A stretch of 64,000 nucleotides of DNA from contig JASANE010029463.1 in the NCBI GenBank assembly GCA_030248225.1, positions 1-64,000 of the forward strand, read 5' to 3'. Position numbers and translations under genes: made by a program. This document shows, piece after piece, positions 32,735 through 45,160 of this stretch. The first letter of the stretch is position 1, and each line of letters starts with the position of its first letter. The stretch is from Trileptium ribeirensis (lineage: Eukaryota; Nematoda; Enoplea; Enoplida; Thoracostomopsidae). The notes under the pieces are model-generated. The model had not been told where the DNA came from. It saw only the letters and a program-made list of their open reading frames with translations, and did no database searches.

Positions 32735-32900
32735 CCCACCGGCATAGTACTGGCCACACTTCGAACCGCACAATCCTTCGGTGACGAATCCCGTCCCCTT
32801 TTTAATTCGGATAGCCGACATAAGGAAAACCCTCCGACCCTTTGGATTAAACAAAAAATTACATCGGCGATTAGGTAGGCTACAGGGGATCCCTGCCCAA
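32735..32900 (+). repeat. Direct repeat, left copy (partner 35039-35200)
   Basis: CCACCGGCATAGTACTGGCCAC and the following ~140 bases match the segment beginning CCACCGGCATTCTACTGGCCAC at 35039, with substitutions and small gaps. The spacing is about 2.3 kb. Confidence 0.6.
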
Positions 32901-33770
32901 ACTCCATTTTTTTTTCTAAAAACCAGCGTTTGCACCATTTCACTTATTATACCCCTCCCTTCTACATCCTTGTTTTTCGTTTTCATTTGATTTTCTTTTT
33001 CTCCAGCTAAATTGCATTAGTTAATGCAATTAGATAACAAGAAGTTAGCTGAATTTAAGTTTGTTGTTCAGTTCGGTTGTTCTGTTTTCTAAGTGCAACG
33101 GCTTTGATTATCACCTATTGTTACAGCGTAAAAAGAATTACGCTTAGCTTTACCGCTTCTTATGATTATTAAGTCCTCATAAAGAATTATGCCAAATGGT
33201 GCTTGCAGCTTTTAGTTTAATTATGTTTGTAAAATAGATTACCTAGCTAGTGGAAATTGGTAGTTTATTATCTTTTAACCTATTTGATGCCTGTTAGGGG
33301 TCTACCAGGCTTCCAAGGGTTTCCGGTCTAAACAAAATCCCCCAAATTACCTAAAAACCCCGGGTTTGTCACCAAATCCTTTATTATATCCCTCACTCCC
33401 TTTTGCATCATGAGTTTTCCTTTTCTTTCTTGTCTTCCATGTTTCTGTTGTTTTTCGTTCTTTCTGTGCTAATTTGCATAATTAGCACTTGTTTTTAGCT
33501 AACTTGATGTTAGCTCAGTTTTTCTGTTTTAATTCAGTCTTAGTCGAACTCGGGTTGAGTCTGGTGATCGTTGAGGGAAGCTTTTCAACTTGTTTAACTT
33601 ACGTTTTATAATTTTTGGGGCACGAATTAGGCAGTAACTGGATATAACTTCCTGATTGTAGCAGCTGATACGACACATACTGTTTGCAATTTTTCTTGTT
33701 CTAATTACTCATTAGAATTACCTGGTTAGTGCGACTTATTGTTTAAAATTTTTAAAACGACAAACTACGG
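32870..33770 (+). repeat. Diverged tandem duplication of about 450-480 bp
   Basis: The pattern of pyrimidine-rich stretch, 'gcattagttaatgca'-like palindrome, TTAGCT motif and 'cctagctagtg' near 32900-33260 recurs at about 33340-33740 in similar order. No gene seen. Confidence 0.4.
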
Positions 33771-34289
33771 GTTCTTTGATTCGTTATACTTCGTTGGTAT
33801 ATAACTGTTTTTCTGGATTTTTCGTATGGTTCATGATTACTGACACACGATTAATCAATATATACTGATTTGTTTCCGAAAAAGATATCCGGATCAATTA
33901 TGTGAGTTCATCTAGTGGCTTAGCCTTGCCAGAATTAACGTTGAGTTACAAAACGACGTCACAATTAGGTACTTATTACCATTATAATTTACATTATTCT
34001 TATCATTCCCAAATAAAATTTAGTCGAGCATGAGTGTAATGCTAAACAATAACGGTCCTCGCCTTAAAGTTCTGAAGTGAATTACCACAACTGAGAAACA
34101 CCCCGTGGAGTTAGTCGGGACGGAAATACGTGAGTATACCTTGTGCGAGTTCGTGACGTGGGAGACCAAGTAATAAATTGGGAACTAGAAAGTAGCTTCC
34201 AACTACTCAAAAGTTATATATCGGTCCTATCTAGCCGCCTGGAAGCGGGAACGTTAATATAACGGCACGTAATTAGTGTTAATCCAAGA

Positions 34290-34780
34290 TCCTATTATAA
34301 GGTACTCAAATAAACGTACGAGTCTAGCTGTCCGGAAGGCTTCGTACAAACCCACAAGGGAAAATACTAGTGTATCAGAATCCTTCAGTAAGCCGTCCGG
34401 ATACTGTTGGCTTCAAGGAAACTATTAGCATAAATCTAAGGCCGAGGTTAATGTACTAAAATAAACGTACTGGTCAAGCCGTCCGGAAGGATTCTTACAA
34501 ACCCACAAAGGAAAATACTAGTGTACCAGAATCCTTCAGTAAGCCGCCCGGATACCGTTGGGTTTAAGGAAACTATTAGCATAGATCTAAGGCGAGGTTA
34601 AGGTATTTCAATAAACGTACGGGTCTAGCCGTCCGGAAGGGTACGTACGAACCTCACAGGAGGAAAACTTAAGGAAACAATTAGTGTAAAGCCAAGGAAA
34701 AGGTTAAGGTATTTAAATAAACGTACGGGTCTAGCCGTCCGGAAGGCTTCGTACGAACCTCACAAGAGGAAAAGTAATCG
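34290..34780 (+). repeat. Tandem repeat with a CCGTCCGGAAGG core
   Basis: AATAAACGTACGGGTCTAGCC followed by GTCCGGAAGG recurs four times, near 34310, 34462, 34611 and 34717; spacing is about 150, 150 and 105 bp. A fainter copy precedes it near 34230. The copies share 'aaggaaactattagc' and 'taaggcgaggttaa'. No coding frame. Confidence 0.75.
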
Positions 34781-35038
34781 ATACTTAACCTAAAACCAAC
34801 TTAACAAAATTTGTTAGAATAATAGTGCATTCAAAATTTGAGTTGAGAAATAAAAAGCAAGGCTTGACCAATAACAAACTTATCGAGAGTAACATTTTAA
34901 TATTGTCTTTATTGAGTTTTTGCTGGAATTCTCAATAGAGCAAATCGAATTAGCCACGTCGCAGCGCGGATTGAGTCGAGGCATCGAAAGATAAGATATA
35001 CGCTATCCAAAAACATAGAAACTTATAACTATTATTTC

Positions 35039-35200
35039 CACCGGCATTCTACTGGCCACGCGTATGAACACCACATCTTCCGGTGAAGAATCTCTTCCCA
35101 TTTTAATCTTCGATAGCCGTCATAGTAAAATTTACCTTCCAGCCACTACCCCTTCAAAATAACATAAAATAACAATGCCGATTTACGACTTTCCAAGAAT
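35039..35200 (+). repeat. Direct repeat, right copy (partner 32735-32900)
   Basis: See the left copy. The two could be ends of a decayed LTR-like or other element, but no LTR boundary could be defined. Confidence 0.55.
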
Positions 35201-35904
35201 TGCAACGCTATTTATGATTTATTTCACCGTTCAGCTGATCGTTCATTTGGAAACCCAAAATACTTCCATTCTCAAAACTATTTCCGTTGTTTTCTTGGCT
35301 TTTCATCGCAAACCAGTATATGATACGTTATTTTTGTTGCAGTGAAAACGTATTTTCATGCAAATTTAGACTCACTAATCTACCGTTTTAATTTTAGAGG
35401 ATTTTAAATCTGTATATATCACCAAATAATATGTCAATATTTCGCATTGTTCAGACCTACAATTTTGTGAGACTCATAGATTTTCAATTTTCAGTTGATT
35501 ATTTGGTCTATTTATTTTTTTGGATTTGACTTTAGATGTTGCAACTGGGTCAGTATTTGGGTAAAGTCGTGAAAATCTTTTAGTACTGTCGGTGCAACTC
35601 ACAACTCATCTTTCTTTGGGTGGATGGCTTTCGACAAAATTTTTGTTTGAAAAAGTAATGACGATGTGGTCTTTAATTGAACTCTAATAGCTCCGATCCC
35701 GTTTTGCGTGTCACCATGGCAAAAATTAGAGGGATGTTTCGCCAAACGTGGAAACACGGGTTACTCTATGTCGCAGCTTATATCTAGAGACACAAGCTCG
35801 CATAATCCACAGACAGGAATCATCTCATGGAGATGTGCAGGTTTGGTAAACATCACTTTTCTGTAGGTCCACCGCCTGGGCCGCCTTAACGCCCTGTCGG
35901 CGAA

Positions 35905-36275
35905 TTTTCGTTCAATGTGCAGAAATTCTGTTCCCTAATGCCTAGTCATTTAAATTTGGGTTATTCAGTATTCTCGAACAAATTTAATGCAAAAATGACG
36001 TCACAATCAAATTGAATCTATAATTAAGCTCTCGGTGTTCGAGAACAAAACTGGTTTAATTCAAAGCGACATATTTTCGTTCTCAAAAATTTTGGTAATT
36101 GTACTTCAATTTTCGCGAACACAAAATGGTTAGATTTCAGTCGCGAGCGCTGTGTTCGTGGACAGTTTTACGCCCAATTTCAATTGACCAAAAAGCGTTC
36201 CGTAACAAATTTTTTGCAAAATTACAAAATAAGATGGGTCACCTTAAGTTTACTCGCGCATAATTACACATGAGT
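35905..36275 (+). repeat. MITE-like repeat, copy 1
   Basis: Shares with 60395-60711 a long colinear stretch: CAGAAATTCTGTTCCCTAATG, ATGCAAAA.GACGTCACAATC, TTTTCGCGAACACAAAATGG, AAAAGCG and a terminal AAGTTTACTCGCGCATAA. The left end is not clear. No coding potential. Confidence 0.65.
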
Positions 36276-37039
36276 AAACTTAAGGTGCGACCTATATCAC
36301 ACCCTTTTGTCATTAGCGATTGACGCTCGTTTGGTCTGTCTACCAACCACCCGTCAACCAAACGTTAACAAACGAAATGTTGGCCCATTAACGATTAGCT
36401 CTAAAACGTTAAGTAATGGATTAACGACAATTTGATATTTTAACTGAAAAACTTTCATTTTGTTATTGAACGAAAATACTCCCGATAGTGTTTTAAAACC
36501 ATCACTCTACATATGACGTTTGCGAACTACAGTATTATCAGTAATAAAATGAAAAGTGTTAACGTTACAAAAACTTGCTGAATGCGAGTTGCCAGTTGAG
36601 CGATGTGACACGAAATCGTGGCCAAACAGCAAATAGGTTCATAGTGTTAGCGATCAGAAACTTCCCCGTCTTATAATCTGCCGTTTTGCGTTCCCAAATG
36701 GAAATTTCTCAATTTGGAATAGGCTACGTATTGCGATCACTGTTTTATTCTCTACAAGCGTTTTGTGCATGGTGTCAAAAGTGATGGTAGGCAGCGCAGC
36801 TTATGTTTACTCATGCGTTAATACAAATTACAAAATTTATAACAAATTTTAGGGGTGTGCAGCAAGGGTATTGTAGGTCGCAGATGACGAACAGCTAAGC
36901 TAGAAAGCTACATATACATCTGGATGGGATTTACTACTTACGGTTTTATTTCCACACTCCTACAACTACAAATCGCCCAAAATTTTGCAAAATAATTAAA
37001 GTATTCGGCGTGTCAGAATTTTCAATTGGGTTGCACCCC
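36276..37039. other. Intergenic stretch, nothing recognised
   Basis: No supportable gene or defined repeat, apart from a short inverted copy of the MITE end (AGTAAACTTAAGGTG) near 36272. Confidence 0.5.
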
Positions 37040-37600
37040 CAATGTTCGAAACTAAAGATGATCTCTTCTTCCCTTCCCTCTACTACTTTGGGGATGGGGG
37101 AAGGGACAGACAAGAGAACAGACAAAAAAGAAATTTTGAGAATTTTAATGAAATTGGAAAATAATGGGAATGGAATCATAGCCAGGGAAGCGGAGATCTA
37201 AAAAGAAATTATGGGAAGAAGGGGTTTGGGCAAGGGAATATGGTAGGGAATTGTGGTATTAAAATTTAAAAGGCGTGAAAATATTTGGAAAATTTTAAAT
37301 GGAGAACAGCTTATGGCAAAGCTTCGGAAGGGAGGATGATTAGAAAAAGATTTGTCGTAAGGGGAAATTGAGTAGTTTTGGAGAAGTCGAAGCAAGAGGG
37401 ATTGCTATAGGAAAGGATGAGAGCTAAGGAAGGAATCAGAGAAACAAAAGTCTCGGGTAGAAGAGTGTTGTTTTAGGAAGGAATTGAAGAGGAGAGAAGA
37501 GTTTAATATGGATTTTTGAACGTGGAAAAATGGAAAGTTTTGGAAAAAGAAATGCGGAAGGATGGTTTAGGAAGTCATAAAAAATTGAAGGGGTAGTCGA
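37040..37600. repeat. Purine-rich stretch
   Basis: The plus strand is dominated by A and G with little C for about 500 bp, resembling the LTR purine tract in style but without clear alignment to it. A weaker purine-rich stretch follows at 38340-38470. The segment 37600-38550 holds no gene I can support. Confidence 0.45.
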
Positions 37601-38769
37601 AGGGATAACTCACCAGGCATGTCTTCCTCGTATCGCATATACTGGTAAGGCGAAGTCTGCGAGAAAGAGCAACGCCGAGATTTCGGTGTGTGTATTGATT
37701 GTGATTGATCGATTGACAGCTCATAGAACGACGGCACACAGACAACGCTGAAACGAAAGAAGCAACAGCAGCAACCAAAGACGCTGTTAAAGGGTGGCAG
37801 TCGTTCAGAAGCGTGAAGCTATTTATTGATGTTACAACCACACGTGGTAGATCGTTTCAGTAAGACCGCTCGATATGCCAAGCCGTGGCGAGCGCAATCG
37901 AGTCGTGATCTTGCTTTGGCTCTAAGTTTGTACGGATTGTCGATACCGGGTGCGGTCGGTGGCTATTACTTCGAAGAATTTTAAGAGTGAAAAATCAACT
38001 ATGTTGGGAGCCATCTTGTAAATGGCAATCATGTGAGACCGTTGTTGTTGTGTTTTCAATGTTTAGTCGTAAGTTTGTTTAGTAATCGTAAGTCGTAAAT
38101 GTTTAGTTCAAAGTCGTAAGGCATCAAGGCGTTGTTCGTAGTTCAGATGTCAGACGTCAGGAATTATCTTTATGGCGCGCCGCTGGGCGTCTTCATCGAG
38201 CTTTATGTCTCTGGCACAAGGTTTTTAGGTTTTTAGGCGAAGTTTTCAGCAAGACCAAACACAAGAACATTTTACGACGAATTTGCGAGTTTCGAAATTC
38301 TGTGCCTGGCTTTTTGACTGCCGTTTCGATAATTTGGACGATGTTGGATGAGAAGGAATAAAGAACATTTTGCTACAAGGGGGTGGAATTTGGGAAGTGT
38401 AAAAGAATTATGGAGGTAATAGTGTCAGGAATTGAAATGAAGATTGAAGGAAGAAAAAATGGGAACGGATATGTTAAAACGAACATGTTCGAGCGTCGAG
38501 AACCTTTATATTGGCAGATTTAACAAATATCTTTTGCTCTATCAATCAAAATGGAATCTTACAGTCTATTTCGTGAACAGGAACACCTGCGCGGTTTGTG
38601 TTTTTTGAGTTTAATGTCAAATGTGCTGTTCTCACTTAACAATCAGCTAGTCCAAGCCCTCACAGTATCTGTTATATGGTGCTCCGATTTGTTGTCCGCA
38701 CCTCTGCCAGTCCTTTCTAATAAAGGCTTACAAACATTGACTCTACTAAATGGTCCAAAACCCCATGTT

Positions 38770-40080
38770 GCAGTAGTGTATGTAGGTAAAGGGGCGCATC
38801 ATTCCTTTCAAAATTACATACATATTAGCCTGACGTCTGCAGTTTCGAATGTATTAGAGAAAATTGTTGCAAATGCTCTGATTGATTATGTTACCACAAA
38901 CAATACTTTGCGCCCATCGCAGTTCGGTTTCCTTAAAGGGCGATTTTATGAGTTCCAACTGTTAGTATTTGGGAACCGGATTACAGAAATAATCAACTGT
39001 GGTATCAATGCTGATGTTATCTACCTTAGCCTTCGCAAACATTCGATAGGGTCCCTCATATTCAACTCATGTATAAGTTTTATTCTAAGGGTACACTATT
39101 GGCCTGGCTGAAATAATTTCTGTCCAGGCGATATACAGTAAGTTCTCGTTATTGGTGCTTGCAGTGATTGGCTCCAGTGGGAAGTCGTATGCCACTGGGC
39201 TCTGTGTTGGGGCCCATCCTGTTTCAGTTCTATATCAACAAATTTCGAAGGTTCTTAAGTTTGCAGACGATATGAAACTCTGCAGACGTACCTATTCACA
39301 ACAAGTACAGTTATGTTGACACCGCTTCTATATACGATAATGTCGATGGTTTCGCAATTTGGGCCACTGACCGGCATAGAGTTTAAAGCTGATAAATGCA
39401 CATGTCTCCACTTTGGCAAAACTAACCCTCATACCCAATACACACTCTCAGATATTGATATTCCAACCCGGGAGTTCTAAAAGTACCTGGTTGTTTGAAT
39501 TTTCAAAATTCTTAAACCATATAAACGTGCTGAAATTGCAATAAATTGTGATATTATTATTGCAGCAATTCGACGAGAGTTTGAATACTTAATGCATTGT
39601 ATAAAGCTTTCCTGCGAGTATGGTTCGAATACGCAACGTGTGATTGGTGTTCACACAGAGCCGAGACATGGCTTTAGGATGTTCAACATCGAGCCACAAA
39701 ACCCGTTACGAGCCTCAGTTCCCTTAGCTATGAAGACCATCTGAGGATGCTTAAACTCCAAAACTTATAAACCAGGCGAATCAGAGCTGACCTGTTTTTG
39801 ATATATAAAATGGTTCACAATCATGTCGACCCACCACTTAGTCGCTTTTTCATCGTTGTGAACTACAGCGTGGTCATTCTTACCAGCTCCAAACACGATA
39901 TGTGCAACAAAATAATTCTGCGCGATATAGCTTTGCATATCGAACTGTCAATCTGTTTACAGCTTATCAAGTGAAATTGCGACCGCATCAGCTATCTTTT
40001 TCTTTCAAACTGTTGCACCACGCCTCCAAACCATTACCAGTTCTCTGAATCCGTGCTGCTGCTCTCCGTTACTTTCAGCC
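38770..40080 (+). pseudogene. CR1/L2-like LINE reverse transcriptase remnant
   Basis: Frame-broken reverse transcriptase. Reading across frames gives ISLTSAVSNVLEKIVANALI and SQFGFLKGR (38830-38945), SRMPLGSVLGPILFQFYIN (39185-39240), KFADDMKLC (catalytic A/FADD, near 39265), LHFGKTNP (39405) and a thumb/C-terminal region near 39700-40070. The order is that of CR1/Jockey-like LINEs. Many stops and shifts make it inactive. Confidence 0.75.
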
Positions 40081-40092
40081 ATTCAAACTCTT

Positions 40093-40690
40093 TTGAAACA
40101 ATCAACGCAAAGCCGAGGGCTTGCCACAATCCGAAAGATTGGGCACCGATATCGATACGAGTGCTTTCCGGAGGGTGGCGTCAACAGGTGCGTAAATTGC
40201 AGTATTATATACATTGAAACCCGACAAAATTATTCATTCAATGGAGGTTACGAGGACATGCTAAGAAAAGTATATTATAAGGATGCTGTGTTCTGTATTT
40301 GCGAAATAAGATCTGTAAGACTTTTGACTGTATGTTTATACCGTGCTCCAAACCAGCACGAAACTGGTGCTGCCGTCAAATCTCTCTTAGAAACCATCAG
40401 CGGTTTCGATAATATGCTTATCTGCGGTGACTTCAATTTACCCTCTATAATTCGGCGTAATTTAACCTCGCCGCCACCACTCGATGACTTCATGAACTTT
40501 GTTTTTCAAAATAATTTATCGCAGTTAGTTATATGCTACACCAACTCGTCGTGATGATATGTTGGATCTCGTCCTTTGTAATAGCACTGATACTATCAAC
40601 AATGTTGCAATTGGTCCCTTATTTTCAAGTGATCACGTCAGTGTGTGGTTCCATATTCATATAAATAAGCCTGTTTCATCAGATAGCTGA
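40093..40690 (+). pseudogene. LINE apurinic endonuclease remnant
   Basis: An open 153-codon frame contains LTVCLYRAPN and the endonuclease motif ICGDFNLP. A shifted frame continues with MLDLVLCNST and the motif SSDHVSVW at about 40628-40652. These are the landmarks of LINE endonucleases of the exonuclease III-like family. The frameshift near 40550 breaks the gene. Confidence 0.75.
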
Positions 40691-40748
40691 CAACAGCGCT
40701 GTTGGCGGCGCGTGCCTTAAACAATGTTTTATCTCAAATTCCATAAAT

Positions 40749-41310
40749 ATGAACTCACATCGGTTGATTTATGCTTGGCGATATGTTAAGTTAGTTTTGT
40801 TATCCGCTGTCGATAAATTTTGTCTTCTGGTTACTGTTAAACGCAATACACGACGTCCTCCTTTGGCTAATTACGATACTTTGTCTGCTATTCGTAGGCA
40901 AAAAATGCTCATCGTGGATATCAGCGACCAAGGACAACTGAATCTCACCGTAAACAAATAATGTTCTTTCGTGGGCCAAAATAAGTATCAAACAAAATCC
41001 CCTAACAATATTGGTTGCAAAGCGAACTGTTTCTGGGCATATACTCGAGCACAACTAAAGCTGGAAACTACATGTGGCCCCTTACTTGTGAACTATAACT
41101 ATATAAATGTCCTACTAACATGCGCAAGTGCTTTTGATCATCCTTTCCCCTGATTTTTTGGATAACATTGAAACGGACCCACCTGTAGATGTACGTAACA
41201 TAGGGCATCTGTCTTACACAGGCTTTGGCGAGTTTAATGTGCACAATATTTGCTCGAACCTAAAAGTTCACTCGTCGCCCGGTCCAGACAACATTCCAAT
41301 ATTGTCTTGA
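40749..41310 (+). pseudogene. LINE endonuclease-to-RT linker remnant
   Basis: Overlapping short frames contain NTRRPPLANYDTLSAIRR and, near 41270, VHSSPGPDNIPI. The latter resembles the S-x-GPDGIP block just before the reverse transcriptase core of CR1/L2 LINEs. It probably continues the element at 40093 and is cut off near 41310. Confidence 0.6.
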
Positions 41311-41344
41311 AATCCTCAAATTGTGACATTTGTAGTTAACAATC

Positions 41345-42120
41345 TCATTCAACACAGTTCGGCTTTACCACTTGTCGTTCGACGGCGCTGGTGTTAAATT
41401 TTTTGAAATTTGTGACAGCAACAGTGTAGACCAGGGAAATTGCGACGGGAAAAGTAAACGAGTCCAGTTTTAGACTCGTTAAAATTGAGTTTATTGTTGT
41501 AGAACCAGTGTCGTAACGACAACAACAGTTTCTGCACAGATTCGAGAACATGGTTAATCTTGTCGTTGTCAAAATGTCTGTATATTTAAATATCGTCAGC
41601 ATAGTAGTGAGCGGACGACGTCGCTTCGACTATTGTTTCAGCACCAGGAGCGATTGATTATGTTGAAATTTATGGAACCAATTACACTGCTTTGTGGTAC
41701 GCCACTGACAAGGTAAGTGGATTTCGACAGTGATTTGCCTATTTACACACGTTGACAACGATCTGTAAAATAGGACTTGAACCATTCAAGGGACTTCGGG
41801 GAAACTCGAATAACAGAAAATCGTTCCATTATAATAGGATGGTTGATAGTGTCAAATGCTGCTGAGAAGTCTAGACTAACAAACACAGTCATTTTCAAAT
41901 GCGCTTTGCACATCGCTACTGATCTTGATCAGTGCTGTCTTAGTCGAGTGATCACTACGGTAGGCATACATATAGCTAGAAATTATGTTGTTCTTCTCCA
42001 GATGACAATTTAGCTGATACGGGACTATGCGCTTGCCGAGCTTTGACATGAGGACAAATTGGAAACTGGGTGAAAGTTACTTATATCGTTAGTGTCTACA
42101 TAAGGTTTTTTAAGCCAAAG
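41345..42120 (-). pseudogene. CR1/L2-like LINE reverse transcriptase remnant (antisense)
   Basis: On the minus strand: KPYVDTNDISNFHPVSNLS (about 42045-42105), YAYRSDHSTKTALIKIS (41900-41990), LDFSAAFDTINHP (41830-41880), FKSYFTDRCQRV (about 41750), a GVPQ-like turn and YADD near 41600. This is the standard block order of a reverse transcriptase, with stops and shifts between blocks. Confidence 0.8.
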
Positions 42121-42306
42121 ATGGGGTAATGGCCATATTTTCCGAAGAGGCATTGGCCGCGATGTAATTGATTCATTAATAAAAACAGGTCCAGTATAAT
42201 CAGTATTCAACGTGAAAATACGTTTATAAGTAGGCTTATCGGCATTGTCATCAATAGTAATTTCGTCGTTCTGTTCACTGAAACCGTCAAAATTTTTATT
42301 GTCCAT
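42121..42306 (-). pseudogene. Unknown open segment fused to LINE RT remnant
   Basis: About 60 codons beginning MDNKNFDGFSEQND read in frame into the RT remnant. Not recognised. It may be part of the LINE or of DNA the LINE fragment landed in. Confidence 0.35.
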
Positions 42307-42409
42307 AATCTTATCTTAACGCATAAGAAAATCCCGTAAACATAAAGTAAATATCCACAAATAAACGAATTTAAAGTTAAAATAAGCGTAATGTAATTCC
42401 GACATCGAA

Positions 42410-42490
42410 AAAATATACTGACATGTTGTGGAACATGAGAAGCAGCTAGGAAGCACTAAACAAAATCCACATGTTCAGTATATATAAAAC
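42410..42490. repeat. Short inverted repeat (hairpin)
   Basis: TATACTGACATGTTGTGG and CCACATGTTCAGTATATA can pair with one or two mismatches around a ~30-base loop. This may be a MITE end, a small RNA hairpin or chance. Confidence 0.45.
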
Positions 42491-43203
42491 TTTAACTCGT
42501 TGGTGATCATTAGATACAGGTTAGCAGGTACAAAATCCATACGAATATAGAGACATACCTACTCCCTCACCGAGTAACCATGATTGAAACCTTTAATTTC
42601 TCCTTTTATTTTAACTGAAATTTACTGAATTATTTTAGTAGTAATACTGTTGGAAAGAAAAGGATATTTGATAGAAATTTTAATTTTATTTATCTGAATA
42701 ATTTATCATTTGCTATTTATAAAGGAGAAAATTATATCTGTATTCATATTAATATAGGCAATTAAAATTTTGTCTTAGAACTCTTTATGTTTGATTTGGT
42801 AGAAAACAATTTTTTAGAATATCCAGAAATTAAATGCAATTATGAATCCTCGGAACCTGTATTCCCGGGCGCTATGATATAGCAAGGTCTTCGATATCTG
42901 AGGGTTATCACCAGACACGGACTTTTAAAGTATAAGGGCTGATGGTAAAGTATAAGAACGTAATAATCGTACCGTATAAACAAACTAGAAAGCAAAGGAT
43001 GCTAACTACATCCATTATCTCAAAGATAAAGGTAGATCGTTTGAACCCCGGTTTGAGGTTCAAATAGCCAAGCTCCAAGGAGAAGGCTTAGTTTGGGCAA
43101 AGTGTAACACAGTGCCTAAAGTCACCAAACAAGTTGGAGACAAAACGTAAAGGTGGACACACAAAATAAGAGTTAAATAAATGTTATCAGCATAGAGTTT
43201 AGT

Positions 43204-43854
43204 TTACCCCCACATTATAGATGACAATCTTTTTGATCTTGATTGCTCTGCTTGTTTGTGCATGAAATTAAAGCGTTCTGTCGTTGATATGTCAATATCG
43301 TCTAATCTATCTTCTATTTGTTTGATTCGTTCTTGTACCTCATCCAATACAATGATCTGATACTCTTGTTGATATCGTTCATTATTAGTGCGTTGTTTGC
43401 CGTCCGAGACATTGGAATAGTTGTTGCGAAGGGCTTTGCTTGAAGAGGCATCGTTATTGTCTTGAGGGTCGTACGTTGCTGTGCGTTTACGACTTTTTTT
43501 TAGCATGTCTGCACAAGCTTCAAGTTGGTTCTCAGCGAAATTGAAATGAGTCGATATGAAGCCTTCATCCGGAAACTTTGAATCCGGAGTACAGATTTCA
43601 CCTTTTATAACAACCATCACACGGGTTTTACCAATCTGACGAAGCGCAGAACCATGGTCTGTTGAAACAACATTGGTCTGCAAACACATACACCGAAAAC
43701 TCATCATCTTGCTTTCGTCATGTCTTCGTTTCTTGTTTAAAAATGACAAATAAAACTTTTCTGGTTCTAATACTGCAGCTAATTGCTGTTCGCTCGGTTG
43801 ACATGAATTTTTAACCTTTAGTATTATATGTACTAACTGAAATTGTTGATACAA
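43204..43854 (-). CDS. Hypothetical protein (216 codons)
   Basis: An isolated open frame longer than its surroundings. Residues ~35-105 look globular (RVMVVIKGEICTPDSKFPDE). A Lys/Arg-rich patch (KKSRKRTA) and a Ser/Asn-rich linker follow, then a charged helix likely to form a coiled coil (VLDEVQERIKQIEDRLDDID). No known domain is recognised. It lies inside a broken antisense LINE region, so it may be an ORF1-type protein of a transposable element or a host exon. The start is uncertain. Confidence 0.4.
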   Translation of the reverse strand: MYQQFQLVHIILKVKNSCQPSEQQLAAVLEPEKFYLSFLNKKRRHDESKMMSFRCMCLQTNVVSTDHGSALRQIGKTRVMVVIKGEICTPDSKFPDEGFISTHFNFAENQLEACADMLKKSRKRTATYDPQDNNDASSSKALRNNYSNVSDGKQRTNNERYQQEYQIIVLDEVQERIKQIEDRLDDIDISTTERFNFMHKQAEQSRSKRLSSIMWG

Positions 43855-44464
43855 TAAAATATTCCGAATGCAATTGGGTTAAAATTCATGATGGGATATT
43901 CCAGTATATCAATAAACTGTTTAGATAATGTATCCAGGGCGCAGCACTAGGTGTTGCTTGCGCCTAAAGTTGAACCACTTTATCTACAGAAACAGGAGCC
44001 AGGTCGAGCTGCAGACTGTTATAAGAAATAGAATGTTACAGAAACAATCCTTCGGGTGAGAATGTAGACTAGATTGCTGCGATTTTATCCGCGAAATGTC
44101 TTGCAAAGCCTTTAACTCGGTCAGCTGACAAAGTTGTCTGGCTCTTGCGATCCACCATGGTGTTTAAAACATTCTATTTCTTAGAGTTAGCAACTCCAAA
44201 AAGTTGTATTTTAAGAGTTCGTTTAGTTTGCGCTGACAGAGTTTATGTACCTCCGTTTACAGCTGATGTACTGACTCTTGTACTATTGGTTAGGGTGTCG
44301 ACGCCACAAGTCATACTTTCTCAGTGTCGATTTTTATTCGCGACATTCGGTGTCAAAGCAGGGACATTCATAACGGTCGCGGACAGTTTTGTTTTGATGA
44401 GGACAAGAGAATCAGCAATATGCGATAGTGTATAGAAGTATGGTGTCGGTCATGATGTGTGCCG

Positions 44465-45109
44465 TTAGCAGCAGAGAAATCCGCGACAAAGCTTGTCGAA
44501 AATGGTCTGCATTAATAGAATCCTAGTTTTGATAGTGAATTGCAACAGTCGTACCTTTACGCTGACATGGCATTTCAAGACGACTGTCACTAGGCCATGA
44601 TATGAGATAGCACAGCCACTAATGTTAACATTAGACACCAGGTTACTACCATTGAACGACAGTACAAGGTCTAATGTGTTGCCACAATGCGAACGTATAG
44701 GTGACAACTGGAATGTTAACGTAGTCCACAACTAGCAGATAGAGTTATGTATTAAGGGCAATGACATAATCTCTGCGAAATGCGTATAGAACTCAGGAAG
44801 TGATGATTGTGGCGGGCGATAGAGGATTGATTCTGTGACGGATAGCCCATTGATGCTGATTGTGCCGCACAAATGCTCAAAACTAATGACAAATGTGAAA
44901 CGTGAACGCACTCTTTATAGCAGAATGACAATCGATATATACCCTCGATCTAAAGCTATTTCACCACGACGTCCAGAAGTTCCCGGTTTTCTCGAGCTCG
45001 AAAAAGAGGCGGCCATACATTCGACAAGCTCTACAGAATTTATGTTGCACTTATCTATAAGCGTCAAAAACTGAAGGCCGTCCGCATCAATTGTCTGACA
45101 GATGAGCAC
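44465..45109 (-). pseudogene. LINE endonuclease remnant (antisense)
   Basis: On the minus strand the frame ending at 44465 contains SHCGNTLDLVLSFNGSNLVS and ISYHGLVTVVL, a decayed form of the SDH block of LINE endonucleases. The frame at 44915-45109 resembles an earlier endonuclease part. It is probably the same element as the reverse transcriptase at 41345-42120, split by later insertion. Confidence 0.6.
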
Positions 45110-45160
45110 TGTCTTCTTCGATAAAGAGCGAATGTGTAACAGACCAAACTTTGCTGGTGT

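Noticed and set aside
32576..32986. 136-codon antisense frame
   Set aside because: Overlaps the diverged direct repeat at 32735-32900, shows no known domain and is not kept open in the partner copy at 35039.
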